DNA of 64,000 nucleotides, from positions 3,100,001 to 3,164,000 of the forward strand of contig JAZGTN010000068.1 in assembly GCA_037783415.1 (NCBI GenBank). The letters are read 5' to 3'. Positions 12,431 to 25,349 of this stretch are shown in pieces. The position numbers and the translations under genes are program-made. Position 1 is the stretch's first letter. Every line of letters begins with the position of its first letter. Under the pieces are notes generated by a model. The model was not told the DNA's origin and made no database searches. It worked only from the letters and a program-made list of their open reading frames with translations. The DNA is from Leptasterias polaris (taxonomy: Eukaryota > Echinodermata > Asteroidea > Forcipulatida > Asteriidae).

Positions 12431-13660
12431 GGAGCTGTTTTATTGGGAGGACCTTCTGTTATTGGGACAAAAAGATCTTTGTGTGCCTGGAAGGAGGTTC
12501 TAGAGCCTTAAGTTATGTTCTTCTCCAGGACAAACTACTAATGCTATTTGCCTATAAACCAAAGTGCTGATTTGTCACTTAGTCAGTATGGCCATGGAAT
12601 TTTGACCTAAAGATTTGAAGTTCGTTCTGTTAACTAAAAAAAGGATAAGATAAAAATAAGAAAAAGTATTAAAAACCCACAATCAAGTCCACACATTCAA
12701 GAAAAAGGTAAACATATATTAAAGTTTGATACATTCTTACCAGCTGATAAAGATCTGACAATATGCAACAAGGACTGTGTCTTGTTTGCCATTGCTCTAT
12801 TTCTCACGTGCAAATGTTTGTCACAAAAGCTCACTTTCAGATGAATGACAAAAAATTAATTGAAACCAGAGAAACTAAACTGTTAATTTCTGTTTTTTTT
12901 TTTTTTAAATACACGTCGGAGGAAGTCGGAGGAAGTGTATCTGGAAATTGGCCAGATTCCCTAAGATGGAGATATTCCTGAAATTGTACATTAAAGGAGT
13001 GATTACACAATATATCCATCAAAATTACATCTGTCTGCCGGGCTTCCTCCTTCATGGGCAGAAAAATAGAATCAAAATTGCCTCCAGAAAAAGTTCATAT
13101 CGGGGTTATCTGATTAAGAGTGGGTTAACCAAAGATAACAACATATATATTATAAGTGGAATTTGAAAGTCCAGTGAAGTAGGCCAACATAGCAAAGATA
13201 CTTAGATAGGGTTACCAATGATACTGAGAATCAAGTCTGTGCAAATGGAGTTGATTGTTGAGAAATAATGAAATCAGTAAGTTACATTGTTAGTCTCGAA
13301 TCACTTTTGATGAACCATTTAGAATGTTTCTTAGTTGTTTGCTTCTCAGTCTTTTAGAACAACAAAACGTGCAATCATTTTAATAGCCAATATTACAGTT
13401 AAATTTAAATGAACACAAATCAACTGAGTAACCGATGGTACATTTACAATCGCATGTATGGAGCAAATAATGAACAAGATATTGCAAATAAGAGCCCCCC
13501 TTAGTCTACTTCATAACCACCCCAAAAAACTCAACATTTTACTGCACAAACATGTCTGAAGCCTTTATAATTCTAAAAAACAAGTTTGATAGTGCACTCA
13601 TAGTCATACACATTAATGCCTTACATCATACACTTTGGAACAAACAAACTCCCTGTGTGA

Positions 13661-13774
13661 ATATAGCAGGTGACTAGGAAGAGTAGTGTGCAGAGCTTGC
13701 AATAGTTCTAGTGTTAATATAGCAGGTGACTAGGAAGAGTAGCGTGCAGAGCTTGCAATAGTTCTAGTGTTAAT
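13661..13774 (+). repeat. Two-copy 56 bp tandem duplication
   Basis: The unit starts atatagcaggtgactaggaa and repeats at 13717 with period 56. One difference is visible (agtagtgtg versus agtagcgtg). It is unrelated in sequence to the 56 bp duplication at 5301. Confidence 0.9.
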
Positions 13775-14762
13775 AATGAGGCTCCAGACTCGGGAAACTT
13801 ACATTCTTTCTGGCTCATTCTGACATTAACCTGTCCAGTCCTTCCTTTTAATTGATATTAACGATCAGCTATTTTTTAATTGGATTATGAAACCCTGTCC
13901 TGCTGATAATTAGATCTTTGGAATGTACTTTGTTTTAATAATAAATTGTTGTTAAAAAATTGCGGTTGGGAAATGGAAAATATGTGCTCTGACTGTTGCC
14001 GTATTCAATATTGATTGTTGCAGTTTAAAGGGAGACTACAGTAAGATTTGAACTAGGAATGTTCACTCTTAATCACGTTGTTGATAATGTGTGGACAACT
14101 GAAATATGCATTACTAGGTAGTGTCCCTTTTGAAACCACTACAAAGGGTTATAACGGAAAAAAAGAAAAAGAATTTTGTTGGTACAGTCTTAAATGAACT
14201 GAGCATAAGTTTTTTTATACGTTTGATTAAACTCATGATTGGGCTTCCTAGCTTCTTTTACAGGCAGTTTCCATCATTGAAATTCCATGGAGCTCTATTT
14301 TCAATGATCCAGAACAAATTTTGACATCCTTGTGAAATTTTTTTTAAAAAGATACTTTGGTACCAGACAAATTCAGTAAGAGAAAAACTGAGCATATGCT
14401 TCAAAAACAAATCTTGATTCACTATATATATATGTACATAAATGTTATTGCGAGGGAATATTAGGCTGGTCTTGGTACCATTTTACTGTTAATAACAACA
14501 ATTTGTTTCCTTCATCTGAGGCCCATTCCATCAACATTAGTTTTATTAAGTTGAGTAGGCCAGAGTTTAGTAAATTTAATCCTCCTAAAATTCTGTTTTA
14601 AATTGGAAAATAATTCCAATTAGTTTTGGTCATGGATGCATTGTAAGGAAAGAAAGGTGGGGAGAAAGAAGCGAGGCTTTAAAAGCGGACGGGTTTACAT
14701 TAATCTAATGTCAGCATCATCATGCCTGATTGCTTCAACGGCATCATCATCATTGCAGGCCT

Positions 14763-14785
14763 TTTCTCTCTCTCACTCTCTCTCT
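14763..14785 (+). repeat. CT-rich simple repeat
   Basis: The run ttctctctctcactctctct is a short interrupted CT microsatellite. A matching purine run (gggagagagagaagg) lies about 90 bp downstream, so the two could pair. Confidence 0.7.
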
Positions 14786-15037
14786 GCTCAGAGATTATTA
14801 CCATTAGGGTTTTTTCTTCTTCTTTTAGTCCTTCGGTCTCGGCAGCGGCAGGGAGAGAGAGAAGGGGGATTGTGCGTGTGTGCAAGCCTGGCTGGCCGCT
14901 ACAACCCCACTAATGGCAATGGTTTGATTGATGGGGGCAGTGGTGAGAGAGTGTTTGCTCTGACCTCCTGAGCTGCCTTGCCTGACAGCCACTACTAGGG
15001 CTGGCTTGCCATGCATGCATTCATGCATACATCTAAA

Positions 15038-15050
15038 GGGGGGGGGGGGG
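15038..15050 (+). repeat. Poly-G tract (13 G)
   Basis: Run of 13 G following atgcatgcattcatgcatac, an alternating purine-pyrimidine stretch. Confidence 0.85.
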
Positions 15051-16071
15051 ATCATGGAATATATACAAGAAGTGTACCCAGTTTGTGGATTCCTTGATGA
15101 ATACAAACGCCCTGTATACCCTGGCAGATTTTAATCTATTTCAAGATACATTGTTTGTGTTAGGGAAATGTATTGGATGTTGGTGAGTGTACACGCTGCA
15201 GTGAGTGTGCAAAGCAATAATAACCCTCTGTACAATTCCTGGCCCATCAACTGATGCTTTAGGCACAGTGTTCACACAGTCAGTGCTTGTTGTAGAAATC
15301 TTAAGATCGCACTGAGATTTCTTAAAGAGAAATGGTGGAGAATTTAACATAATGAATGTAGGAGCGAGAACAAAAATGCAATTGAAGTAGAGAAAACCTC
15401 TGGAATAAAATATTGTGGATATTCTTTCACAAAAGATGAGCTCAAATACTGTGATACAATATGAAGGGTTGGTGCAGCTTTGATTGTTCATGCTGTCTAA
15501 AAATAATAAATTGCTCTTTAATTAGTTTCTCAAAAATTTCAATTTAACTGACAGTTGATCAGTATGTGGGAGTTTCCACTGTTTTGTGGCAATTTGAATG
15601 ATAAATGTGTGAAGCAATTGGGATAGATAGCATCCTGAACAAAACTATTTGTTGGGAATGTTGGAACTTGTATCATTACTAGCTTTTTGCCAACTAAATT
15701 TAATTTTAAACTCAATGTGTAGTTTTTAATTAGTGTTGATTAAAGTACATCATTTGTTGTACCTGTCATCAATTATAGTTTGTCAGGAATGTTGTAAAAT
15801 AACCATTGGTGTCTTTGAGGGCCTTCTAATAATGTTTTCTGGACATAAATATATCTCAGGAGTGGTATGAACCATTATAATTATTGAGCTTTTATATCTA
15901 AAGCAACAATTATTTCTTAATTAAAAAACCTCATTAAAATTGTTATGTTGCGAGGTGCACATTTATTGATTAGCTTTCACAAATTTGGGAAAAAATTCCT
16001 GTCATTTTTCATTATGTTCTTTCGACAGATTCTCTTTTGCTTTTCAAAGCACATTGAGAGTTTTAAAACTA

Positions 16072-17504
16072 CCGTATTTTCCTGCGGATAAGACGCGTCT
16101 TATCTGACTTTTTAGACCCCCAAAACATCGGTGCGTCTTATCTTTCGATGCGTCTTGTCTGCTGACGATTGATTTTTTTGGGGATGATCACTGCGTACAA
16201 TAATACCTTTATTTTGTCCAGTTCAAATCAACGGTCTTTGTGTGAAGAATCCTTACTCAATAATGCGGTCAAACAAGGCTCAACTGTCCAGACACTGAGA
16301 CCGTATTTTCATTCCAACAATGCCGCAATCCCCCAGACTGTCCTTTCATTCCAACAATGCCGCAACTTGTTCATCCCCCATGACCGTGCTTTCATTCCAA
16401 CAATGCCGCAATGTGTTGGTACTTTCGGTCCAACAGACGTCGGCGTCGTACAAACGTTTTTCTGTGTGGCCGCGTATTCGTTCCGAAAATGCTGCAATCA
16501 GATTTACTGTCAATGCTGTTGTACAAACGGCATTCACCCAACCTCTATTGTGTGGTGAACTTTGAGGGTTTTTATTGTACAGAATATCTCCGAAGTGTGC
16601 TTGACGTACTATTATGGCTTGACGTACTATTTAAGGATGGGATAATTAAGTATTGATTTGTTGGCCAACCTATACGAATTGCACTTTCGTTTGTTTCATT
16701 AAACGTTCAAATATTCATTTTTTAATTGCCTCTTTTTAGACGTATATTAGGCCCTATATAGTTACAATAAACGTTCAAATCGTTGTGTTTTTTTATTGCC
16801 TCTTTTAAAACAAAATCTTATGAACGAGATTAACAAATTAAAGGTTTGAAATAATGGAAAAGAATTTTATATACAAAAAGAAACACATTACAAAAACTTA
16901 AACAAATATATATAATGAAACATTTTGTTACGTCTTCCCGGGTGTGGGGATTATTTGCGTAAGGTATATATAAAGGCGACGCTAGTTTTGGTATTAGTCA
17001 CCGGTAGAGGGCGCAACATCTACTGGCTCGGAGGGACTTAGACTGGTAACCTGTCTTTATCAGCAAGGATCCTCATTGTGGGACGTCGGATGTTCATGCT
17101 AGGAGGGCCTGGGTTCGTGTTGCAATATCTTCAGACAGTGCGTGGACCATTGTTTCTGGCCGCTGATTGGGCCGGACTTCATATTATTAACAATGCACAG
17201 CGTTGGCTGAATGGATGGACGAAGGTCGGTATCAATTTACGTTGGTCTTTTCTGCATGGCTCTACACGCCCATGTGGTTACGGTTTCATTCATGCTTCGA
17301 ATAGTGTGAACGCTCCAAAAGGCAACAAAATGACGTCTTTGTGTCAATGTACCGACACCGGGTGGCGCCTGGTGTTCTTCTGTGTGCTGTTAAACATGCG
17401 TCTTGTGCGGCGGTGCGTCTTTTCTGCTGACGATTGAATTTTTTGGGGTCATTTTAGGGTCCTGCGTCTTGTCCGCCGAGCGTCTTATCCGCAGGAAAAT
17501 ACGG
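16072..17504 (+). mobile_element. Non-autonomous TIR DNA transposon with TA flanks, copy A
   Basis: The left end CCGTATTTTCCTGCGGATAA continues as gacgc and is the exact inverse of the right end (gcgtcttatccgcag...acgg). The TIR is about 25 bp, and TA lies on each side (16070-16071 and 17505-17506). TA flanks suggest the Tc1/mariner/pogo superfamily. A subterminal segment (gctgacgattga...ttttgggg) occurs near both ends in direct orientation. 16309-16412 carries three copies of a ttcattccaacaatgccgca unit. No transposase-length reading frame is present, so movement would have depended on an enzyme supplied elsewhere. It resembles the element at 24108-25347. Confidence 0.8.
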
Positions 17505-17506
17505 TA

Positions 17507-20500
17507 CATGACCCATTTCCCCACAAATTGATAATCTGAGGATGGAAAAACTGTTAACATATTTGACCAAACTGATGTTAATATAGCATAACCTGTTGAG
17601 TAAGTTTAATCCAGCGACCCCGATGACCTTTCTGTAAGAGCACCACACCACCAAAGATAAGACTTTTAAAGGGAAAATATGAAAGTTTGGGGTCACTGCC
17701 TGGAGAGATGGCGATGGGGACAGCCTGGCTACAAAAATATCTTTAATTGGCCACATGTTGCTATGGTAACAGACTTGGCTTAGTCCCAGACTACCACAGT
17801 AAATAGGGATTAACTTGTAAGATGGGGTGCTGGTGGTTTTTTGGCCTAAAGGGAACTAAATTGAACATTTATATTTTTTCAGGAAATTTGCCCCAAATTT
17901 TTCAACAAATGCATGGCTCCCCCCATGTGTTTTGAGTCAAGTACATGCAACAATGACCCTAGGCTGTATCTAGGCCTACGCTGTTACAAATACATGTATT
18001 TTGACAATAAATACAAATTAAAGGCAAACCAAACTTAGTTTTGTACACATTTCAAAATGTTGGTTGTTTTGGGACTTGTTTGACCTTTCATATTTAGTAT
18101 GATTAATCAAAATGTATGTACTCCAAAACAAAAAGGTGGGAACAATAAAATCATAATAAATTTCAAATAATTAAAAAATATTCATTTCAGTATGTTAAAT
18201 GAACATCACCTACACATGTGACCATTTACAGTGGGTATGTCATGATTCTTAGATAAGAAAACATGACATTATGATGTTTAAAAGTTCATAAAAATAATAC
18301 CCATAACCTGAAGTCCACAGCTTGTAAAAAACTGTGTCACCATCAATAGCCATATCAGCACAAATCTGGTAGAACCAACAGATGATGTTACAAAGTAAAT
18401 GAACAAACAGTCTCATACTGAGCTTGATCAAAAGCCTTATCAATACACCCAGCCTGATATTATGTCATTAATTCATCAGTAACTGATAATGTTTAATTTG
18501 ATCAAACAACACCAGATAAGTTGTTGATATGATAAGGAGATTGAACAACAGGTTTAGTTTGTTAAGAGACATTGTTCAAAATGGTGTAGTTATATTGGTA
18601 GACTTGAATATGTCATCATGGTAGACTGAACAATAACAAATGCTGATGACTTGTTTTATAAGTTTCAATCTGAAGGCTGGCTGATTATAAAGTTAATATT
18701 AGTATCAACTTTCCAGAGTTATAGCTCTGTCCAAAATACTGTCAACAATTAAAAAATATCATTTAAAGATCAACCAAATCTTATTGAATGCTGCAATTGA
18801 CAAAAGCATAAGGTTGAACAAAACAATATTTGTCAAAACTTAAAATTGTGGGTTTTTTTCCCCACAAAAATTGTGACTACTGGATCCAAAAGGAAGTTTT
18901 CACAGATTGATTGTGTTGTGTACAATAGGTTTGTTGATTTGAAACTAATGAGTTGTAATTCCCTGTAGAAAGCAATGATGTATAACTGTTTACACTCACG
19001 CTTTGCACTGTATCAGTATTGTGCATAAAACTCTACCGTAAAGTCACAATGGTAAACTGATTTGACTTTTCTTTAGCTCTTAAAAGTTATATTTACTCTA
19101 TAAATGTAACAGTAAACCATACCAGCTAACCTCAATGACATAGTTTCTGTACACTCTAAGAACAAAGGATGTGGGTCAGTCAAATCTGGCATATCACTGA
19201 ATGTGTAAGGGGTTTCTGCAGAGTAATCATGTCAACAAAATAAATGTGTTATGAGGGGATGGGCAAACGGCAAAATAACGTCTGCATTTTTAGGAATTAA
19301 AGAATGATATCTATAGGCCCTAATGCTAACAGCACATGCTTCAGAAATTTGAATGTTTTTCAGGGCTTGATATTGACCATAACAACAAATGTCAACATAA
19401 CAAGTAACCCCCCAAAACCATCATAAAAACACACAAAAGAAAAACAACAACTGAGAAGGAGTTGCTCTTACTCTTTGTACAAAGCAAACTTCTAGGTCTG
19501 CATACTAGTTGTTTTGTAATATTCATAAATTTGTCACCACTTTGTACAGAATGTACGCGATATACAATACTGTACAGCAGCTGTTTAAATGTAGTACAAA
19601 ACTCGTGTACGTTTAGCGTAGCCTCATTTCCCTGTTTCTACATTCAATAATTAAAACAACATTTACCCTTAACTATAAATTTTTAGCAAATACACATGTT
19701 TGTGATCAAACTAAACTATAGTATTTTTTAAGAGGACCTAAATATTACAGGGAAGGATTTGAATGTAGTTTGACCATTGTTTGATTTGGCAATATGGCAC
19801 TAATAAAGTAGGCTCTACTCACATAGCCCATGATGCAGTCAGGAAACACAGTTACATTATCATCAATCTTCATTCCGTAGGTTACATTACCAAATTAATA
19901 AATTGATAGTTAAAAATTGGCAGGGTAGGACTAAACAGAAAATTCTTCCGAATCAAAATCTGTACACTTTAAAATCTGTGAAGATGGTCAAAATTCTTTG
20001 TTTGCTCATGATTTTGTAGAAAGAAAATTCATCCATTTAAGATGAATAGAATGCACACATATTAATGAACTAGCTTTTCCTTTAAAGTTAATAAGTAAAA
20101 AGCAGTGTATTTATTCAAGCAAGTATCCTATCTGAGTCAATCCCTGCTGAAAGCCTAAGAGAGTGAGAGAGAAAGAGAGAGAAAATGGGGCCTCCACCAC
20201 CATCTAATGTAAACCAATCCATCAAAAAATAAACATGACCTTAGGAGGTCAAACTGAGGTATACACACATTACACACACACACACAAGCTGCATGGGATT
20301 ATCCAGCAGTGTAAAGCCAAGAAGCTACTCTATGCATTGTGCAATACAGTGTTATGTGTAAACAGGCATAGGGGCATATGGAGCTTGTTTGTTGGGTTTA
20401 CAGGAGGACAGGACAAAGGACAAGAAGACTGGCCATTGCAGAGGTTACAGCAAAACGTGCCTCTGTTTGCTCAGTATATTGATACATGTATTTGTGTGGT

Positions 20501-21295
20501 TGAGCTGCTTTTAGAATGATTGAAATCCAGCTGGGAATTTCACATGGATGTAAAACTATTTCTATGAAAATTATGGGATCTAATGAAATAATGATTTAAA
20601 TTAATGTTGGGTTGTGAAGCAATGGACATATACTGTACATTTTGAAACAGCTAGTAAATTCACACAATAGTTGTACATGTAAGTGTAGATCAGTTTAAGA
20701 TGATTGGAAAATATGTCCAATGTAACAAGAAGTAGGGGAGGATTAATTTGTAGGTAAATGCTAAGATCTTATTCTATTTTTCAAAATAATGTAGAGGATT
20801 TTGTGTTTGAAGTACATGTACATAGCATAGCATAAATTGCTATTGCCTCAGATTAAACAATATGAAATTGATTTCTGAAGGATTCTCTCCTTACATAAGC
20901 TAGAGTATTGGGCTGATTAATGCAAAATGCGGCTGATTAAAATAGTAATTTACTATTATTATTTTTAGATTTAAGAGTCATATATTACAAAAGTCATAGG
21001 ACTGTTGAAAAAATGCTCAACATTTCACATATAACTTTTTTTACACTGATCTATATGTTAAAGTTTTCTTTACATTATTATCATTTGTTTGGGACTTTAC
21101 TCAGTTTACATGTTGCTATGGGAAGCTGATCCTTGGCTGTTTTAACTAGCATTTTGGCCAGCAGGGCACCGTTAGTAACCAGTTAATTCGTGGGATCTTC
21201 TATTTTGTTCATTCACCCCTTGACAAGACTATTTTCTTGGAATTGCCGGAATCATTTTCTTTTAAGGGTACTGCTGGCACAAAAAAATCCTTGAC
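17507..21295 (+). other. Meis intron, no recognisable element
   Basis: The stretch is AT-rich noncoding sequence. A short CA repeat lies at 20272-20284 and a GA run at 20158-20182. No exon, transposon end or tandem array was seen. Confidence 0.6.
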
Positions 21296-22180
21296 TTAAC
21301 AAAGCCAAGAGAACAAAGATTCAGTTTGAAGCACTGCGATTTGTTGTTTCACTATTAACAAAGCCAAGAGAACAAAGATTCAGTTTGAAGCACTGCGATT
21401 TGTTGTTTCACTATTAACAAAGCCAAGAGAACAAAGATTCAGTTTGAAGCACTGCGATTTGTTGTTTCACTATTAACAAAGCCAAGAGAACAAAGATTCA
21501 GTTTGAAGCACTGCGATTTGTTGTTTCACTATTAACAAAGCCAAGAGAACAAAGATTCAGTTTGAAGCACTGCGATTTGTTGTTTCACTATTAACAAAGC
21601 CAAGAGAACAAAGATTCAGTTTGAAGCACTGCGATTTGTTGTTTCACTATTAACAAAGCCAAGAGAACAAAGATTCAGTTTGAAGCACTGCGATTTGTTG
21701 TTTCACTATTAACAAAGCCAAGAGAACAAAGATTCAGTTTGAAGCACTGCGATTTGTTGTTTCACTATTAACAAAGCCAAGAGAACAAAGATTCAGTTTG
21801 AAGCACTGCGATTTGTTGTTTCACTATTAACAAAGCCAAGAGAACAAAGATTCAGTTTGAAGCACTGCGATTTGTTGTTTCACTATTAACAAAGCCAAGA
21901 GAACAAAGATTCAGTTTGAAGCACTGCGATTTGTTGTTTCACTATTAACAAAGCCAAGAGAACAAAGATTCAGTTTGAAGCACTGCGATTTGTTGTTTCA
22001 CTATTAACAAAGCCAAGAGAACAAAGATTCAGTTTGAAGCACTGCGATTTGTTGTTTCACTATTAACAAAGCCAAGAGAACAAAGATTCAGTTTGAAGCA
22101 CTGCGATTTGTTGTTTCACTATTAACAAAGCCAAGAGAACAAAGATTCAGTTTGAAGCACTGCGATTTGTTGTTTCACTA
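21296..22180 (+). repeat. 15 x 59 bp tandem array with two AACAAAG motifs per unit
   Basis: The unit starts ttaacaaagccaagagaaca and recurs every 59 bp from 21296. Copy 16 is cut after ttaacaaa at 22188. All 15 complete copies look identical. Each contains AACAAAG twice (ttAACAAAGcc and gagAACAAAGatt), the reverse complement of CTTTGTT, which fits TCF/LEF and is close to SOX sites. Only 35 bp separate it from the next array. Confidence 0.97.
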
Positions 22181-22215
22181 TTAACAAAATACCATACTCA
22201 TGCACCTTGAATCGC

Positions 22216-23865
22216 AAAACCTCTGCTGTGTCTATGGTGGTCAATTGAATCTATGGCCGGAACCAAGGCTGGAATCTCTGCTGTGTCTATGGTGGTCAAT
22301 TGAATCTATGGCCGGAACCAAGGCTGGAATCTCTGCTGTGTCTATGGTGGTCAATTGAATCTATGGCCGGAACCAAGGCTGGAACCTCTGCTGTGTCTAT
22401 GGTGGTCAATTGAATCTATGGCCGGAACCAAGGCTGGAACCTCTGCTGTGTCTATGGTGGTCAATTGAATCTATGGCCGGAACCAAGGCTGGAACCTCTG
22501 CTGTGTCTATGGTGGTCAATTGAATCTATGGCCGGAACCAAGGCTGGAACCTCTGCTGTGTCTATGGTGGTCAATTGAATCTATGGCCGGAACCAAGGCT
22601 GGAACCTCTGCTGTGTCTATGGTGGTCAATTGAATCTATGGCCGGAACCAAGGCTGGAACCTCTGCTGTGTCTATGGTGGTCAATTGAATCTATGGCCGG
22701 AACCAAGGCTGGAACCTCTGCTGTGTCTATGGTGGTCAATTGAATCTATGGCCGGAACCAAGGCTGGAACCTCTGCTGTGTCTATGGTGGTCAATTGAAT
22801 CTATGGCCGGAACCAAGGCTGGAACCTCTGCTGTGTCTATGGTGGTCAATTGAATCTATGGCCGGAACCAAGGCTGGAACCTCTGCTGTGTCTATGGTGG
22901 TCAATTGAATCTATGGCCGGAACCAAGGCTGGAACCTCTGCTGTGTCTATGGTGGTCAATTGAATCTATGGCCGGAACCAAGGCTGGAACCTCTGCTGTG
23001 TCTATGGTGGTCAATTGAATCTATGGCCGGAACCAAGGCTGGAACCTCTGCTGTGTCTATGGTGGTCAATTGAATCTATGGCCGGAACCAAGGCTGGAAC
23101 CTCTGCTGTGTCTATGGTGGTCAATTGAATCTATGGCCGGAACCAAGCCTGGAACCTCTGCTGTGTCTATGGTGGTCAATTGAATCTATGGCCGGAACCA
23201 AGGCTGGAACCTCTGCTGTGTCTATGGTGGTCAATTGAATCTATGGCCGGAACCAAGGCTGGAACCTCTGCTGTGTCTATGGTGGTCAATTGAATCTATG
23301 GCCGGAACCAAGGCTGGAACCTCTGCTGTGTCTATGGTGGTCAATTGAATCTATGGCCGGAACCAAGGCTGGAACCTCTGCTGTGTCTATGGTGGTCAAT
23401 TGAATCTATGGCCGGAACCAAGGCTGGAACCTCTGCTGTGTCTATGGTGGTCAATTGAATCTATGGCCGGAACCAAGGCTGGAACCTCTGCTGTGTCTAT
23501 GGTGGTCAATTGAATCTATGGCCGGAACCAAGGCTGGAACCTCTGCTGTGTCTATGGTGGTCAATTGAATCTATGGCCGGAACCAAGGCTGGAACCTCTG
23601 CTGTGTCTATGGTGGTCAATTGAATCTATGGCCGGAACCAAGGCTGGAACCTCTGCTGTGTCTATGGTGGTCAATTGAATCTATGGCCGGAACCAAGGCT
23701 GGAACCTCTGCTGTGTCTATGGTGGTCAATTGAATCTATGGCCGGAACCAAGGCTGGAATCTCTGCTGTGTCTATGGTGGTCAATTGAATCTATGGCCGG
23801 AACCAAGGCTGGAACCTCTGCTGTGTCTATGGTGGTCAATTGAATCTATGGCCGGAACCAAGGCT
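22216..23865 (+). repeat. 30 x 55 bp tandem array
   Basis: The unit is ggaacctctgctgtgtctat continuing to ggaaccaaggct, 55 bp long. 22216-23865 holds exactly 30 units, followed by a partial one. Variation is minimal. A few units near both ends have ggaatctctg instead of ggaacctctg, and one unit (about 23146) has aagcct for aaggct. The end copies share the same variant, so the two edges of the array resemble each other more than the middle. No coding potential is evident. Confidence 0.97.
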
Positions 23866-24107
23866 GGAATCTCTCTTGCACTTACAATGTAACAATTAAG
23901 CAGAAATACAATGATGGAAGCCTCTGGATGCCACGTAATCCTCTTCTTGCCACCAAAAGGTATAAAGGCAGAATTCCAGATGGATAATGGGGACGCTGAA
24001 GACATAGTCCTTACTCCTTACTATTTCATTTTTAATCAAGTTGTTTTATTTTCTTCATCATTTGTAACCATGTTTCCTTCAAGTCAAGAAAAGAAAAATT
24101 TGATTTA

Positions 24108-25347
24108 CCATAATTTCTTGCGTATAAGAAGCGTCTTATCTGACGTTTTAGACCACAAAATCATCACTGCGCCTTGTATTCCGGTGCGCCTTGTATGATG
24201 TCGCTTGAGATCAAAATGACCGCGGCCGACGTGCAAATAATCTAGGCCCTATTTAATGTAGCTGCGGTCAGGTTAATAATGCGGTCGCCAACCATCAACT
24301 CACCACGCATTGTTGACGTAGTACATTATCAGTGCTCAACTCTCCAGACAATGTCGCCAGATTTTCATTCCGACAATGACGCGATGTATTGAGCCGCCTT
24401 TGTGGCCACATGTCCCTATACATAACGACCGTGAATTCATTCCAACAATGCAGCAACGTGTTCATCACTTCTTTTATGGCCGCGATTTCGTACCGAAAAT
24501 ACTGCATTCAGATTAATCAGAACGATTGCGGAAGCATTCACCCAACCTCTATTGTGTGAACGGTGATTCACGCATTCACCCAACCTGTATTGTGTGAAAG
24601 GTGCGACCATGTCCATGGTTTACTTTAATCAACTTTATAAAAATAAACTGTAATCGTTACTTTTTAATTGATTGTATTTTATAAACGAAAAAACAATTAT
24701 AAATCACGGGGAAGTGACCTTTTTTCGAAACTAATTCTATGATAGACCTTCAGTTTAGTTAATTGTTTCGTTTATTTTAGCTCAAAAGTAAGATATAAAA
24801 TAACTGTGGAGAAAACAAACCAGAGAAACGACGTCTTTGAATAAATATTTGTGGTATAAAATAAAGAAAAGGAACTTCTCATTAATTATAAATGTCACGT
24901 CCCCATCGGAATGGCAGGAGATTTTTCCCGTATGGTAGCGCCCTCTGTTGAACAAACTCCCTTCAGCCCTGTGGTAGCGCCCTCTGTTGGTCACCTGTAA
25001 ACTCCCTTCAACCCCTTGTGACACACGGGAGAAAGAATCTCCTGAAAACGCCGCTGAATGGTAGGTTGGTTTCAGTTTAAAATGAACTTTTCTACATGTC
25101 TCTACATGTTTCAAACACATGTGATTTCTATTTATTCACATATTGATTAGCGTGGTACTTTTAGGGTAACAAAATGACCCCCTTTTGGCGATGTACCGAT
25201 ACGGTCTGCTGTTTGCAGTCAAAGGTGCATGTAAGATCATGCGCCTTGTGTGGCGGTGCGCCTTGTCTGTTGACGCTTGAATTTTTGGGGGTAATTTCAC
25301 GGCCCTGCGCCTTGTACGCCCCGCGTCTTATACGCAAGAAATTACGG
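24108..25347 (+). mobile_element. Non-autonomous TIR DNA transposon with TA flanks, copy B (diverged relative of 16072-17504)
   Basis: The left end CCATAATTTCTTGCGTATAA and the right end (inverse CCGTAATTTCTTGCGTATAA) form TIRs with TA at 24106-24107 and 25348-25349. The TIR resembles that of the element at 16072. Both also share interior segments: a cattcacccaacctctattg block, repeated here (24534 and about 24571), and attccaacaatg-type units. It is therefore a diverged member of the same family, shortened to 1240 bp. No transposase frame is present. Two 'gtagcgccctctgttg' segments occur at about 24938 and 24972. Confidence 0.78.
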
Positions 25348-25349
25348 TA

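Larger units (their letters stand above)
12431..16069 (+). other. Meis intron with possible homeodomain/TALE-type regulatory patches
   Basis: No coding exon is seen. 13661-13774 is a 56 bp duplication. 14640-15060 is a compositionally distinct patch with CT and GA runs. It holds TGATTGATGG (14925-14934), a Hox/Pbx consensus, and TGACAG (14983-14988), a Meis core. 15480-15800 has several TAATTA/TTAATTAG cores plus TGACAG at 15549-15554 and, on the other strand, at 15763-15768. These are motif matches only. Confidence 0.35.

Noticed and set aside
14636..14971. 111-codon frame as an additional exon or small gene
   Set aside because: It covers a CT/GA-rich low-complexity patch with overlapping frames on both strands. 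No family resemblance.
16169..16656. Protein-coding remnants inside the TIR element at 16072
   Set aside because: Frames on both strands overlap a short internal repeat (attccaacaatgccgca) and none matches a transposase I recognise.
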